Shown here in pieces: positions 18,629-26,941 of a stretch of 64,000 bases of DNA. Origin of the DNA: Herbaspirillum robiniae. GTDB taxonomy: Bacteria; Pseudomonadota; Gammaproteobacteria; Burkholderiales; Burkholderiaceae_D. Made by a program: the position numbers and the translations under genes. Numbering within the stretch: the first letter of the stretch is position 1; each line of letters starts with the position of its first letter. The stretch covers positions 62,001 through 126,000 of the forward strand of contig NZ_NJGU01000010.1 in assembly GCF_002213415.1 (NCBI RefSeq), read 5' to 3'. The notes under the pieces were generated by a model that ran no database searches, was not told the origin of the DNA, and saw only the letters and a program-made list of their open reading frames with translations.

Positions 18629-20223
18629 AAGCGATAGTCACCTTTCTCCTCAAGCAATGCCTTGATCTGTTTCTTGACGATCTTTCCATAGCCCGACTTG
18701 GGCATGGTTTCCCAGAACACGAAGCGGCGTGGCCACTTGTATTTGCCGATGCGCTCTTCCAGATGCGCCAGCAGCGCTTCGCCGTCGGCCGACTGGCCCG
18801 ACTTGCACACGATCACGGCCAGGCCGCTCTCGCCCCACTTGGGATCGGGCACGCCCAGCACGGCCACTTCCGACACCGCCGGGTGCGTCAGCAGCGCCTC
18901 TTCGATCTCGCGCGGATAGACGTTGGAGCCGCCCGAGATATACATGTCGGAAGAGCGGCCGGTGATGTAGAGGAAGCCGTCGCGGTCCACGTGGCCCAGG
19001 TCGCCGGTGTGGAACCAGTCGTGCTTGAAGGCCTTGGCGTTGGCGTCCGGGTTGTTGTGGTAGCCCATGAACACGGCCGGCCCGCGCACGCAGATCTCGC
19101 CGGTCTCGAAGGCCTTGAGCCTGGCGCCGTTGTCGTCCAGGATGGCGATCTCCATGCCGGTGCGCGGCATGCCGCAGGTGCCCACGCGCGCCTGCGGATG
19201 GGCGTCGTCGTCGAAGTGCATGTACGGCGGCAGGAAGGTGATGTTGCCGGTCACTTCGCCCAGGCCGTAGTACTGCACCAGTACGCGGCCCAGTTTCTTC
19301 AGCGCAAAGACCTGGTCGGCGCGGTACATCGGCGCGCCGGCGTAGATGACGTGCTTGAGCGAGGAGTGATCGTAACGGTCGACCGATTCGTCTTCCACCA
19401 GGATCTTGACGATGGTGGGCACGGTGAACATGTTGTCCACCTTGTATTTCTCGACCAGCTGCCAGGCTTCTTCCACCACCAGGCGTTCGGAAGACAACAG
19501 GATGCTGGCCGCGCCGCGCGCGGTGTTGATGACCGCGTGGATGCCGGCGCCGTGCGACAGCGGGGCCACCACCAGCGAGCGCGACTCGTGGTTCAGGCCC
19601 GGCATCAGGTCGGCCAGGTGGTTGGTGACGACGAAAGCCATCTGGCCGTGCGCCAGCATGCCCGCCTTGGGATGGCCGGTGGTGCCGGAGGTGTAGAAGA
19701 ACCACAGCGGATCCTCGTAGTCGACCTCGACTTCATCGAACGCCGCGCCGCCGGCGTCGGCCACCAGGGTGTCGAAATCCAGCTCGCCCGGGCGCGGATC
19801 GCCCAGCGCGATCACGTGTTCCAGCGCCGGCGAGGCGGCCTTGACCGCGTCGACGTAGTTGGCGAAGCCGCGGTCGTACAGCATCACGGACGCGCCGCTG
19901 GACTGGCCCAGGTAGGCCGCTTCGGGAGGCGTGATGCGGAAGTTGGTCGGAACCCAGACCACGCCCAGCTTGAAGGCCGCCCAGGCGCTTTCGAAGATCT
20001 GCTGGTTGTTGCGCGAATGGACCAGCATCTTGTCGCCTTTCTTCACGCCGCGTTGGCTGAGCGCATGCGCGAGGGCGTCGACACGGTCGTTGATCTGCTT
20101 CCAGGTGATGATTTTGTCGTCACCGTTGTCGCCGCAGCGGCTCAAGATCAGGCCGGGCTCGTCGGGAAAGCGGCGCGCCACGTCGGATAACAGGCGGCCC
20201 AGGTTCATGACTTTCTTTAACAT
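18625..20223 (-). CDS. AMP-forming acyl-CoA synthetase / ligase
   Basis: A 532-residue ANL-superfamily enzyme that activates a carboxylate with ATP and CoA. Motifs in order: phosphate loop FYTSGTTGHPKAGM, the A5-like YGLGEVTG, the hinge-region GRSSDMYISGGSNVYPREIEEAL, and the catalytic lysine near the C-terminus in PKSGYGKIVKK. The acid substrate cannot be read from sequence. It sits between a thiolase and two PPC proteins, so the acyl-CoA it makes is likely cleaved by the neighbouring thiolase after oxidation. A 10-bp hairpin lies in the 122-bp gap to the thiolase gene. The start ATG at 20223 begins MLKKVMNLGRLLSDVARRF, a normal N-terminus. Confidence 0.92.
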   Translation of the reverse strand: MLKKVMNLGRLLSDVARRFPDEPGLILSRCGDNGDDKIITWKQINDRVDALAHALSQRGVKKGDKMLVHSRNNQQIFESAWAAFKLGVVWVPTNFRITPPEAAYLGQSSGASVMLYDRGFANYVDAVKAASPALEHVIALGDPRPGELDFDTLVADAGGAAFDEVEVDYEDPLWFFYTSGTTGHPKAGMLAHGQMAFVVTNHLADLMPGLNHESRSLVVAPLSHGAGIHAVINTARGAASILLSSERLVVEEAWQLVEKYKVDNMFTVPTIVKILVEDESVDRYDHSSLKHVIYAGAPMYRADQVFALKKLGRVLVQYYGLGEVTGNITFLPPYMHFDDDAHPQARVGTCGMPRTGMEIAILDDNGARLKAFETGEICVRGPAVFMGYHNNPDANAKAFKHDWFHTGDLGHVDRDGFLYITGRSSDMYISGGSNVYPREIEEALLTHPAVSEVAVLGVPDPKWGESGLAVIVCKSGQSADGEALLAHLEERIGKYKWPRRFVFWETMPKSGYGKIVKKQIKALLEEKGDYRL

Positions 20224-20293
20224 CGTCTCACTCGTTCTAATTGAAATTGGCGTTGCTGTTGTAATGCGTGCTGCGGAGTTGCGGGGATATCGA

Positions 20294-20322
20294 CGCCGCC
20301 CGCCGGATGAACGCGGGCGGCG
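20294..20322 (-). other. Intercistronic hairpin between thiolase and acyl-CoA synthetase genes
   Basis: CGCCGCCCGC (20294-20303) and GCGGGCGGCG (20313-20322) form a perfect 10-bp stem with a 9-base loop. No T-run follows on the minus strand, so it is more likely an mRNA stability or processing element than a terminator. Confidence 0.5.
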
Positions 20323-20345
20323 GGTGCTGCCAATGCTGAAAACGA

Positions 20346-21527
20346 TCAGTGGATGCGTTCCAGGATGCTGACGTAGTTGGCGACGGCAGCGCCGCCCATG
20401 TTGAACACGCCGGCGTATCTGGCGTTGGCGATCTGCATGTCGCCGGCGTCATGCGCGGCCTGCATCGCCGCCATCACGTGCATCGACACGCCGGTGGCGC
20501 CGACCGGGTGGCCCTTGGACTTCAAACCGCCCGAAGGGTTGACCGGCAGCTTGCCGTCCTTGGCGGTAATGCCTTCGGCGATCACGCGCGCGCCCTGGCC
20601 GTGCGGCGCCAGGCCCATCGCTTCGTATTCCAGCAGTTCGGCCACGGTGAAGCAGTCGTGGGTTTCCACCAGCGACAGGTCGTACAGGTTCAGCTTGGCC
20701 GCGCCCAGCGCCTGCTTCCAGGCCAGTTCGGCCGCTTCGAAGCGGGTGGCGTCGCGCCGCGACAGCGGCAGGTAGTCGTTCACATGGACGGCGGCGCGGA
20801 ACTGCACCGCGCGCGGCATCGACTTGGCGGCATCGGCCGCGCTGATGACCATGGCGGCGGCGCCGTCGGAGACCAGCGAGCAGTCGGTGCGCTTGAGCGG
20901 TCCGGCGACGTAGGGGTTCTTGTCGGACACATTGCGGCAGAAGTCGAAGCCGAAATCGCGGCGCATGTGCGCGTACGGGTTGGACATGCCGTTCTTGTGG
21001 TTCTTGGCGGCGATCATCGCCAGCGCGTCAGACTGGTCGCCGAAGCGGTCGAAGTAGCTCTGCGCGATCTTGCCGAACACGCCGGCGAAACCGCCGGGGA
21101 TGCCGGCTTCTTCCTTGGCGTAGCAGGCCTTGAGCAGCACTTCGCCGACCTGCGGCGTGGCCAGCTCGGTCATCTTTTCGAAGCCGATCACCAGCACGTG
21201 CTTCGATTCGCCCGCCTTGATCGATTGCATGCCCGAATGGATCGCCGCCGAGCCGGTGGCGCAGGCGTTCTCGACGCGTACGGCCGGCTTGAAGCGCAGC
21301 TGCGGCAGGGTGTTGACCACCAGCGAGGACGGGAAGTCCTGGTACAGGAAGCCGGCATTGAAGGTGCCGACGTGGATGGAGTCGATGTCTTCCGGCTGCA
21401 GGCCGGCGTGTTCGATGGCGGCCTTGGCGACCTGCCCGATCAGTACTTCGGGATCGATGCCGTCGAGCTTGCCGAATTGGGAATGATGCCAGCCGGTAAT
21501 GCAGGGTGCGGATGCAGAAGCAGTCAT
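20346..21527 (-). CDS. Thiolase / acetyl-CoA acetyltransferase, SCP-x-like
   Basis: A 393-residue thiolase-fold enzyme. The nucleophilic cysteine is C89 in VENACATGSAA; the HDCFTVAE block and the C-terminal GGLKSKGHPVGATG block are those of the SCP-x/lipid-transfer-type thiolases, which act on branched or sterol-like 3-ketoacyl-CoAs. It would cleave a 3-ketoacyl-CoA with CoA. The ATG at 21527 has AAGGA eight bases upstream; the open frame extends 117 codons further but with no family similarity. It is first in a minus-strand operon with the acyl-CoA synthetase and PPC genes, behind a strong sigma-54-type promoter at 21611-21627. Confidence 0.9.
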   Translation of the reverse strand: MTASASAPCITGWHHSQFGKLDGIDPEVLIGQVAKAAIEHAGLQPEDIDSIHVGTFNAGFLYQDFPSSLVVNTLPQLRFKPAVRVENACATGSAAIHSGMQSIKAGESKHVLVIGFEKMTELATPQVGEVLLKACYAKEEAGIPGGFAGVFGKIAQSYFDRFGDQSDALAMIAAKNHKNGMSNPYAHMRRDFGFDFCRNVSDKNPYVAGPLKRTDCSLVSDGAAAMVISAADAAKSMPRAVQFRAAVHVNDYLPLSRRDATRFEAAELAWKQALGAAKLNLYDLSLVETHDCFTVAELLEYEAMGLAPHGQGARVIAEGITAKDGKLPVNPSGGLKSKGHPVGATGVSMHVMAAMQAAHDAGDMQIANARYAGVFNMGGAAVANYVSILERIH

Positions 21528-21610
21528 GTTGTGTCCTTGTAAGACTTGGTCGATGGAACGCATCTCTTGTCGGTAAAGCGATACGCGCTCCGGTTCACGC
21601 AAGGGCAATA

Positions 21611-21627
21611 TGCAAAATCGGTGCCAC
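21611..21627 (-). promoter_or_regulatory. Sigma-54 (-24/-12) promoter for the thiolase operon
   Basis: Read on the minus strand the sequence is GTGGCACCGATTTTGCA: TGGCAC, then a 5-base spacer, then TTGCA. GG and GC are separated by exactly 10 bases as sigma-54 requires. It lies 84 bp upstream of the thiolase ATG. Confidence 0.75.
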
Positions 21628-21890
21628 TCTCGCCAAGCGCCTGCGGCGTGCGTTTTCAGCGCGCGTACAGACGCCTCGCGTGGTCCTCGCGGCCCGGCGA
21701 CGGCGTCGTTGCATCGGTGCGGCAGATGTCGGCGCGGCGCCCGGCCGGCGTATTGCCCGTCTCCTGCGAGGCCGGCGCAAAGCCGCGCCGGTTCTCGCGT
21801 TTTCATGGTTTTACTTGTTGTATTGCAGTACTTCGGGATGGTCTTCGGCCGCTGGAATTTCGCCGCCGACTCTCTCAAGATAGCACGACT

Positions 21891-21904
21891 TTACGTTAAC
21901 GTAA
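21891..21904. promoter_or_regulatory. Perfect 14-bp palindrome, probable operator
   Basis: TTACGTTAACGTAA is self-complementary and nearly extends further (GACT on the left, GTC on the right). It resembles the ACGT-N2-ACGT-type operators of MerR-family regulators of branched-chain and fatty acid catabolism, but no MerR gene is in the window. It lies in the shared regulatory gap of the two divergent operons. Confidence 0.55.
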
Positions 21905-21951
21905 GTCATTGCGGTGCAGCATGAAAAGCCGCGCTGCGCCCGGCTGTACAA

Positions 21952-22002
21952 CTGTCGTCGCATGCGACAGCGATGCGACACTTGTGCGACAGGTGTCGCA
22001 TC
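21952..22002. promoter_or_regulatory. Cluster of TGTCGCA/TGCGACA half-sites, probable enhancer for the sigma-54 activator
   Basis: The stretch contains three TGCGACA words and one TGTCGCA. The arms GATGCGACAC (21972-21981) and GTGTCGCATC (21993-22002) form a perfect 10-bp inverted repeat with another TGCGACA inside the spacer, and a second near-palindrome is centred on TCGCATGCGA just before. It lies about 145 bp upstream of the -12 element of the TRAP promoter, a normal distance for a sigma-54 activator. The outer TGT...ACA symmetry is like AcoR-type sites. Confidence 0.6.
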
Positions 22003-22133
22003 AATTTCCATCAAATAAATTGTTGCAGCGGGCGCCTGCGCCCTTGTACAGGCCGGCCCTTATCGCAGAGAATACAGGCGCAATGCCGATGACAGGGCGG
22101 AGACGCCCGCATCGCCGGCTTCGATCCGGCGGC

Positions 22134-22150
22134 TTGGCATCCAAATTGCT
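22134..22150 (+). promoter_or_regulatory. Sigma-54 (-24/-12) promoter for the TRAP/SDR operon
   Basis: CTTGGCATCCAAATTGCT contains TTGGCA and TTGCT with GG (22136-22137) and GC (22148-22149) separated by 10 bases. It lies about 90 bp upstream of the dctP-like ATG. The -24 half is slightly weaker than the promoter facing the thiolase operon. Confidence 0.7.
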
Positions 22151-22237
22151 CTGTCGTTGCATAGGCAGTGTTGACGTTACGGGGAAGACCCCTGAAGTTC
22201 AGCAATTTTCATATAACTACAAACAGGAGATAAACAG

Positions 22238-23272
22238 ATGGGAAACCCCACTGGTAAGATCACGCGTCGCTCTTTTCTGAAGACCGCATCGGTGGCCTCG
22301 GCCGCCGCCGCCACCGGCCTGTATGGGACTTCCGCGCACGCCGCCGAATTCACCTTCAAGTACGCCAACAACCTGCCGGTGTCGCACCCGATGAACACCC
22401 GCGCCAAGGAGATGGCCGCCAAGATCGCCGCCGACTCCAAGGGCCGCATCGAGCTGCAGCTGTATCCGAACAACCAGCTGGGCACCGACACCGACATGCT
22501 GTCGCAGGTGCGCGCCGGCGCGATCGACTTCTTCACGCTGTCGCCGCTGATCCTGGGCACCCTGGTGCCGGCCGCGCAGATCTCCGGCATCGGTTTCGCC
22601 TTCAAGGACTACGATCAGGTCTGGGCCGCCATGGACGGCGAGCTGGGCGTGCACGTGCGCAAGCAGATCGAAGCCAAGTCGACCCTGTTCGCCTTTGAAA
22701 AGATCTGGGACAACGGCTACCGCCAGATCACCAACAGCACCAGGCCGATCAAGACCGCCGACGACCTGAAGGGCATGAAGCTGCGCGTGCCGCCGAGCCC
22801 GCTGTGGACCTCGATGTTCCGCGCGGTGGAATCGGCGCCGACCTCGATCAACTTCGCCGAAGTCTATTCCGCGCTGCAGACCAAGATCGTCGAAGGCCAG
22901 GAAAACCCGCTGGCGATCATCTCCACGGCCAAGCTGTACGAAGTGCAGAAGTACTGCTCCATCACCAACCACATGTGGGACGGCTTCTGGTTCCTGGGCA
23001 ACAAGAAGTCCTTCGAGAAGCTGCCCAAGGACCTGCAGGACGTGATGACCCGCGCCATCAACGAAGCCGGCATGAACCAGCGTGGCGACGTGCGCAAGCT
23101 CAACGACTCGCTGGTCGGCGAGATGAAGGGCAAGGGCCTGGCCTTCAACGACATCGATGCTGATTCCTTCCGCGCCAAGCTGCGCAGCGCCGGCTTCTAT
23201 GCCGAGTGGAAGAAGAAGTTCGGCGACGAGCCGTGGGCGTTGCTGGAAAAGTACACCGGCAAGCTGGCCTAA
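22238..23272 (+). CDS. TRAP transporter substrate-binding protein, DctP family
   Basis: A 344-residue periplasmic binding protein. The N-terminus carries a Tat-type signal (TRRSFLKTASVASAAAA) ending near AHA-AEF. The mature part has the DctP fold, with the conserved arginine in MKLRVPPSPLW that binds the carboxylate of the ligand, and the NFAEVYSALQTKIVEGQENP block. TRAP systems use an ion gradient to take up organic acids. It is followed by a fused permease gene and two SDR genes in one operon behind a sigma-54 promoter. The ligand is unknown but is presumably the acid handled by the nearby CoA ligase. A good AGGAG site precedes the ATG. Confidence 0.94.
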   Translation: MGNPTGKITRRSFLKTASVASAAAATGLYGTSAHAAEFTFKYANNLPVSHPMNTRAKEMAAKIAADSKGRIELQLYPNNQLGTDTDMLSQVRAGAIDFFTLSPLILGTLVPAAQISGIGFAFKDYDQVWAAMDGELGVHVRKQIEAKSTLFAFEKIWDNGYRQITNSTRPIKTADDLKGMKLRVPPSPLWTSMFRAVESAPTSINFAEVYSALQTKIVEGQENPLAIISTAKLYEVQKYCSITNHMWDGFWFLGNKKSFEKLPKDLQDVMTRAINEAGMNQRGDVRKLNDSLVGEMKGKGLAFNDIDADSFRAKLRSAGFYAEWKKKFGDEPWALLEKYTGKLA

Positions 23273-23293
23273 TAGTCGTCCAGGAGGTTGATG

Positions 23294-25174
23294 ATGGAAG
23301 CTGCAATGACTTACCGCGAACCGGTAAATATGAACCCGGCCGCGCGCGCGCTGGTGGCGTTGAACCGCATGGTGATGCATGTGGTCGGCGCCGTGGCCGC
23401 TGCGCTGGTCGTGGCGGAGACGGTGGTGCTGTTGACCGGCGTCATTTACCGCTATGCGCTGCACGACCCGCTGGTGTGGTCCGATGAACTGGCTTCGATC
23501 CTGTTCATCTGGCTGTCCATGCTGGGCGCGGTGCTGGCGCTGGACCGCGGCGAGCACATGCGGCTGACCGCCATCATCAACAAGTGCTCCGAAAAGGGCC
23601 GCGTCTGGCTGGAAACGGTCGCGGCCCTGGTGGTGTGCATCTTCGTGCTGATGGTGATCCACCCCGCGGTGGATCACTCGGTGGAGCAGATGGCCATCAC
23701 CACTCCCGCATTGGAAATCCCTGACGGATTGCGCGCCGCGGCCCTGCCGGTGGGCGCGATCCTGATGCTGCTGGCGGCGGTCTCGCGCATGGCCGCGATG
23801 ACCTCCATGCGCCTGCTGCTCTCGGCGCTGGCCGTGGTGGTGGTGATCGGCGGCGGCCTGTGGCTGGCCAAGCCGGCGCTGCTGGCCATGGGCAACTACA
23901 ACCTGATCGTGTTCTTCGTGCTGCTGATCGGCGTGTGCGTGGCCGGCGGCATTCCCATCGCCTTCGCCTTCGGCACGGCGACCATGGCCTACCTGGCGCT
24001 GGCCACCAGCGCGCCGCTGATGATCGTGGTCAGCCGCATGGACGAGGGCATGTCCAGCCTGATCCTGCTGTCGGTGCCGCTGTTCGTGCTGCTGGGCTCG
24101 CTGCTGGAGATGTCGGGCCTGGCCAAGACCCTGATCGATTTCATGGCCTCGCTGCTGGGCCACGTGCGCGGCGGCCTGCAGTACGTGCTGCTGGGCGCGA
24201 TGTTCCTGGTGTCGGGCATCTCCGGCTCCAAGGCGGCCGACATGGCGGCGATCGCGCCGGCGCTGTTCCCCGAGATGAAAAAGCGCGGCTCCAAGCCGGA
24301 AGAGCTGGTGGCGCTGCTGTCGTCCTCGGGCGCGATGACCGAAACCATTCCGCCCAGCCTGGTGCTCATCACCATCGGCGCGGTCTGCAGCGTGTCGATC
24401 ACGGCGCTGTTCATCGGCGGCCTGATGCCGGCGGCCATCGCCACCATCGCCATCGCCGTCGTCTGCTGGATGCGCGCCCGCCGCGAACCGATGCCGGACG
24501 TCAAGCGCGCGCCGATGTCGCTGATCATGAAGACCATGATCGCCGCCATCCCCGCGCTGGCGCTGCCGATGCTGATCCGCGTGGCGGTCATCGAAGGCGT
24601 GGCCACCGCCACCGAAGTGGCGACCATCGGCGTGGCCTACACCATCGTGGTCGGCCTGATCATGCACCTGTTCATGAAGCACCTGGACTTCAAGCGCTTG
24701 TATCCGATGCTGATCGAGGCCGCCGCGCTGTCGGGCGCGATCCTGCTGATCATCGGCATGGCCACCTCGATGGCCTGGGCGCTGACGCAGTCGGGCTTCT
24801 CGGCCAAGCTGGTGTCGCTGATGCAAGGCGTGCCGGGCGGCGGCACAGGCTTTTTGCTGATCACCATCGTCATCTTCATCGTGCTGGGCAGCCTGCTGGA
24901 AGGCATCCCCGCGATCGTGCTGTTCGGCCCGCTGCTGTTCCCGGTGGCGCGCTCACTCGGCGTGCACGACGTGCACTACGCCATGGTGGTGATCCTGGCG
25001 ATGGGCATCGGCCTGTTCGCACCGCCCTTCGGCGTCGGCTTCTACGCCGCCTGCGCGATCGGCAAGGTGTCCCCGGACGGCGTGTTCAACCGCGTGTGGG
25101 GCTACCTCGCCGCACTGGTGGTGGCGCTGCTGGTGGTGGCCTTCGTGCCCTGGATTTCGATCGGCTTCCTCTGA
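23294..25174 (+). CDS. TRAP transporter permease, fused small and large subunits (DctQM)
   Basis: A 626-residue membrane protein. The first ~165 residues form a DctQ-like small subunit with four spans (RYALHDPLVWSDELASILF is the usual Q motif). The remainder is a DctM large subunit with about twelve spans, including the SGSKAADMAAIAP block and VLGSLLEGIPAIVLFGP. Fusion of the two subunits is known in some TRAP systems. AGGAGG at 23282-23287 fits the ATG at 23294 best; ATG at 23291 is also possible. It works with the DctP protein encoded just upstream. Confidence 0.92.
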   Translation: MEAAMTYREPVNMNPAARALVALNRMVMHVVGAVAAALVVAETVVLLTGVIYRYALHDPLVWSDELASILFIWLSMLGAVLALDRGEHMRLTAIINKCSEKGRVWLETVAALVVCIFVLMVIHPAVDHSVEQMAITTPALEIPDGLRAAALPVGAILMLLAAVSRMAAMTSMRLLLSALAVVVVIGGGLWLAKPALLAMGNYNLIVFFVLLIGVCVAGGIPIAFAFGTATMAYLALATSAPLMIVVSRMDEGMSSLILLSVPLFVLLGSLLEMSGLAKTLIDFMASLLGHVRGGLQYVLLGAMFLVSGISGSKAADMAAIAPALFPEMKKRGSKPEELVALLSSSGAMTETIPPSLVLITIGAVCSVSITALFIGGLMPAAIATIAIAVVCWMRARREPMPDVKRAPMSLIMKTMIAAIPALALPMLIRVAVIEGVATATEVATIGVAYTIVVGLIMHLFMKHLDFKRLYPMLIEAAALSGAILLIIGMATSMAWALTQSGFSAKLVSLMQGVPGGGTGFLLITIVIFIVLGSLLEGIPAIVLFGPLLFPVARSLGVHDVHYAMVVILAMGIGLFAPPFGVGFYAACAIGKVSPDGVFNRVWGYLAALVVALLVVAFVPWISIGFL

Positions 25175-25235
25175 CCCCATCATCCAAGTCACCCGAGGCA
25201 GATCATCGACCACTGACAAGGTAACGACTTAAAAC

Positions 25236-25269
25236 GGCGGCCCCATCCTCCCCCCTTCACGGGGCCGCC
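25236..25269 (+). other. Intercistronic hairpin between the TRAP permease and the first SDR gene
   Basis: GGCGGCCCC (25236-25244) pairs with GGGGCCGCC (25261-25269) across a C-rich 16-base loop. There is no T-run, so it may stabilise or process the mRNA and reduce expression of the SDR genes relative to the transporter. Confidence 0.5.
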
Positions 25270-25287
25270 ATCATCCACGGAGACAAC

Positions 25288-26058
25288 ATGAATCAAAGCG
25301 ATAGCGGCGCCCGCGTGGCGTTCGTGACGGGCGGAGCCATGGGCATCGGCGCCAGCATCTGCGAACAGCTGGCCGGCAAGGGCTACACCGTCCTGGTGGC
25401 AGACATTAATCTCGAGGCCGCCACCAAGACCGCCGACGCGCTGGCGGCCAAGGGCCACAAGGCAGCGCCGGTGCAGATCGACCTCGGCAACCCGGAGTCC
25501 ATCGCCCAGGCCTTCGCCGCGGTGGAGAAGGACTACGGTCGCTGCGACGTGCTGGTCAACAACGCCGGCATCGCCAAGACCTATTCCTTCCTCGATTTCC
25601 CCATCGACAACTGGCTGCAGACCATGAACATCAACGTCACCGGCGTGCTGGTGGCGGGCCAGTGCGCCGCGCGCATGATGGTGAAGAACAAGTGGGGCCG
25701 CATCGTCAACATCTCGTCGATCTCGGGCATTCGCGCCGGCGCCGGCCGCACCGCCTACGGCACCTCCAAGTCGGCGGTGATCGGCCTGACGCGCCAGATG
25801 GCCATCGAGCTGGCGCAGCACGGCATCACCGTCAACAGCGTCGCGCCGGGCCCGGTCGACACCCCCATGACCCAGGCCATCCACTCGGAAGAAACGCGCC
25901 AGAGCTACTACCGGCTGGTGCCGATGCGCCGCTACGGCAGCACCGACGAGATCGCCGCCGCAGTGACCTTCCTGGCCTCGGACGACGCATCCTACATCAC
26001 CGGCCACGTGATCCCGGTCGACGGTGGCTTCGTCGCCGGCGGCGTGCTGGAAATCTGA
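25288..26058 (+). CDS. Short-chain dehydrogenase/reductase 1
   Basis: A 256-residue classical SDR. The NAD(P)-binding motif is TGGAMGIG (residues 15-22), NNAG is present, and the catalytic triad lies in NISSIS and AYGTSK. The acid after beta-strand 2 (VADIN) suggests NAD preference. It would oxidise a hydroxyl or reduce a keto group of the substrate imported by the TRAP system. A clear ribosome site (CACGGAGACAAC) precedes the ATG. The second SDR begins 27 bp downstream. Confidence 0.92.
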   Translation: MNQSDSGARVAFVTGGAMGIGASICEQLAGKGYTVLVADINLEAATKTADALAAKGHKAAPVQIDLGNPESIAQAFAAVEKDYGRCDVLVNNAGIAKTYSFLDFPIDNWLQTMNINVTGVLVAGQCAARMMVKNKWGRIVNISSISGIRAGAGRTAYGTSKSAVIGLTRQMAIELAQHGITVNSVAPGPVDTPMTQAIHSEETRQSYYRLVPMRRYGSTDEIAAAVTFLASDDASYITGHVIPVDGGFVAGGVLEI

Positions 26059-26084
26059 ATTCGACAATCGACAGGAGACAGGCA

Positions 26085-26882
26085 ATGCAGAAACTGATGG
26101 AAGGCAAGGTCATCATCGTCACCGGCGCCGGTTCGGTGGGCGAGGGCTGGGGCAACGGCAAGGCCGCGGCGGCGCTGTATGCGCGCGAAGGCGGCAAGAT
26201 CCTGGCGGTGGACCGCAGCATCGACGCCGCCAGGCAGACCCAGGAAATCATCCGCAGCGAGGGCGGCGTGTGCGAGGTGATCGCCGGCGACGTGTCCAAG
26301 ACCGCCGATGTGAAAGCGATTGCCGATGCGGCGATGGATCACTTCGGCCGCGTCGACGTGCTGCACAACAACGTCGGCATCGCCGAGACCGGCGGCCCGG
26401 TCGAGACCACCGAGGAGAGCTGGAACCGCCTGGTGGCGGTCAACCAGACCAGCCTGTTCCTGACGCACAAGTACGTGCTGCCCATCATGGAAAAGCAGAA
26501 GAAGGGCGCCATCGTGAACATTTCCTCGCTGGCGGCCTTGCGCTGGATCGGCTTCCCTTACCTGGGCTACACCACCACCAAGGCGGCGATCCTGGCCTTC
26601 ACCAAGAACGTGGCGATGCAGTATGCGCCGCTGGGGATTCGCGCCAATTGCATCCTGCCGGGACTGATGGATACGCCGATGATCCGCGAGCCGCTGAAGG
26701 CTTCTTACGGCGGGGATATCGAGGAGATGCGGGCCAAGCGGCATGCGCAGTGTCCGATGGGGTTCATGGGGGATGCGTGGGATGTGGCGCATGCTTCCTT
26801 GTTCCTGGCTTCGGATAATGCGCGGTATATCACGGGGTTGGATCTGATTGTTGATGGTGGGTTGTCGTTGAAGGTTGCTTGA
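26085..26882 (+). CDS. Short-chain dehydrogenase/reductase 2 (variant glycine motif)
   Basis: A 265-residue SDR with an altered cofactor motif, TGAGSVGEGWGNGKA, longer than the classical TGxxxGIG, and NNVG in place of NNAG. The catalytic serine (NISSLAAL) and YTTTK lysine/tyrosine pair are intact. Variants like this are found in a sub-group of SDRs acting on bulky or aromatic alcohols. The ATG at 26085 follows CAGGAGACAGG. It is the last recognisable gene of the TRAP operon; a 650-bp gap with a dispersed repeat follows. Codon use becomes richer in G/T near the 3' end (from about 26700), unlike the rest of the gene. Confidence 0.9.
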   Translation: MQKLMEGKVIIVTGAGSVGEGWGNGKAAAALYAREGGKILAVDRSIDAARQTQEIIRSEGGVCEVIAGDVSKTADVKAIADAAMDHFGRVDVLHNNVGIAETGGPVETTEESWNRLVAVNQTSLFLTHKYVLPIMEKQKKGAIVNISSLAALRWIGFPYLGYTTTKAAILAFTKNVAMQYAPLGIRANCILPGLMDTPMIREPLKASYGGDIEEMRAKRHAQCPMGFMGDAWDVAHASLFLASDNARYITGLDLIVDGGLSLKVA

Positions 26883-26941
26883 TTTTTTTTGGGGCGGGAG
26901 CGGGGATCCGGCGTCGTTGCAGTTTGTTGCGCTTCTTTGAG

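Noticed and set aside
22217-24826. 869-codon minus-strand frame over the TRAP genes
   Set aside because: His/Gln/Arg-rich translation with no domain; it is opposite to clear dctP and dctQM coding sequence.
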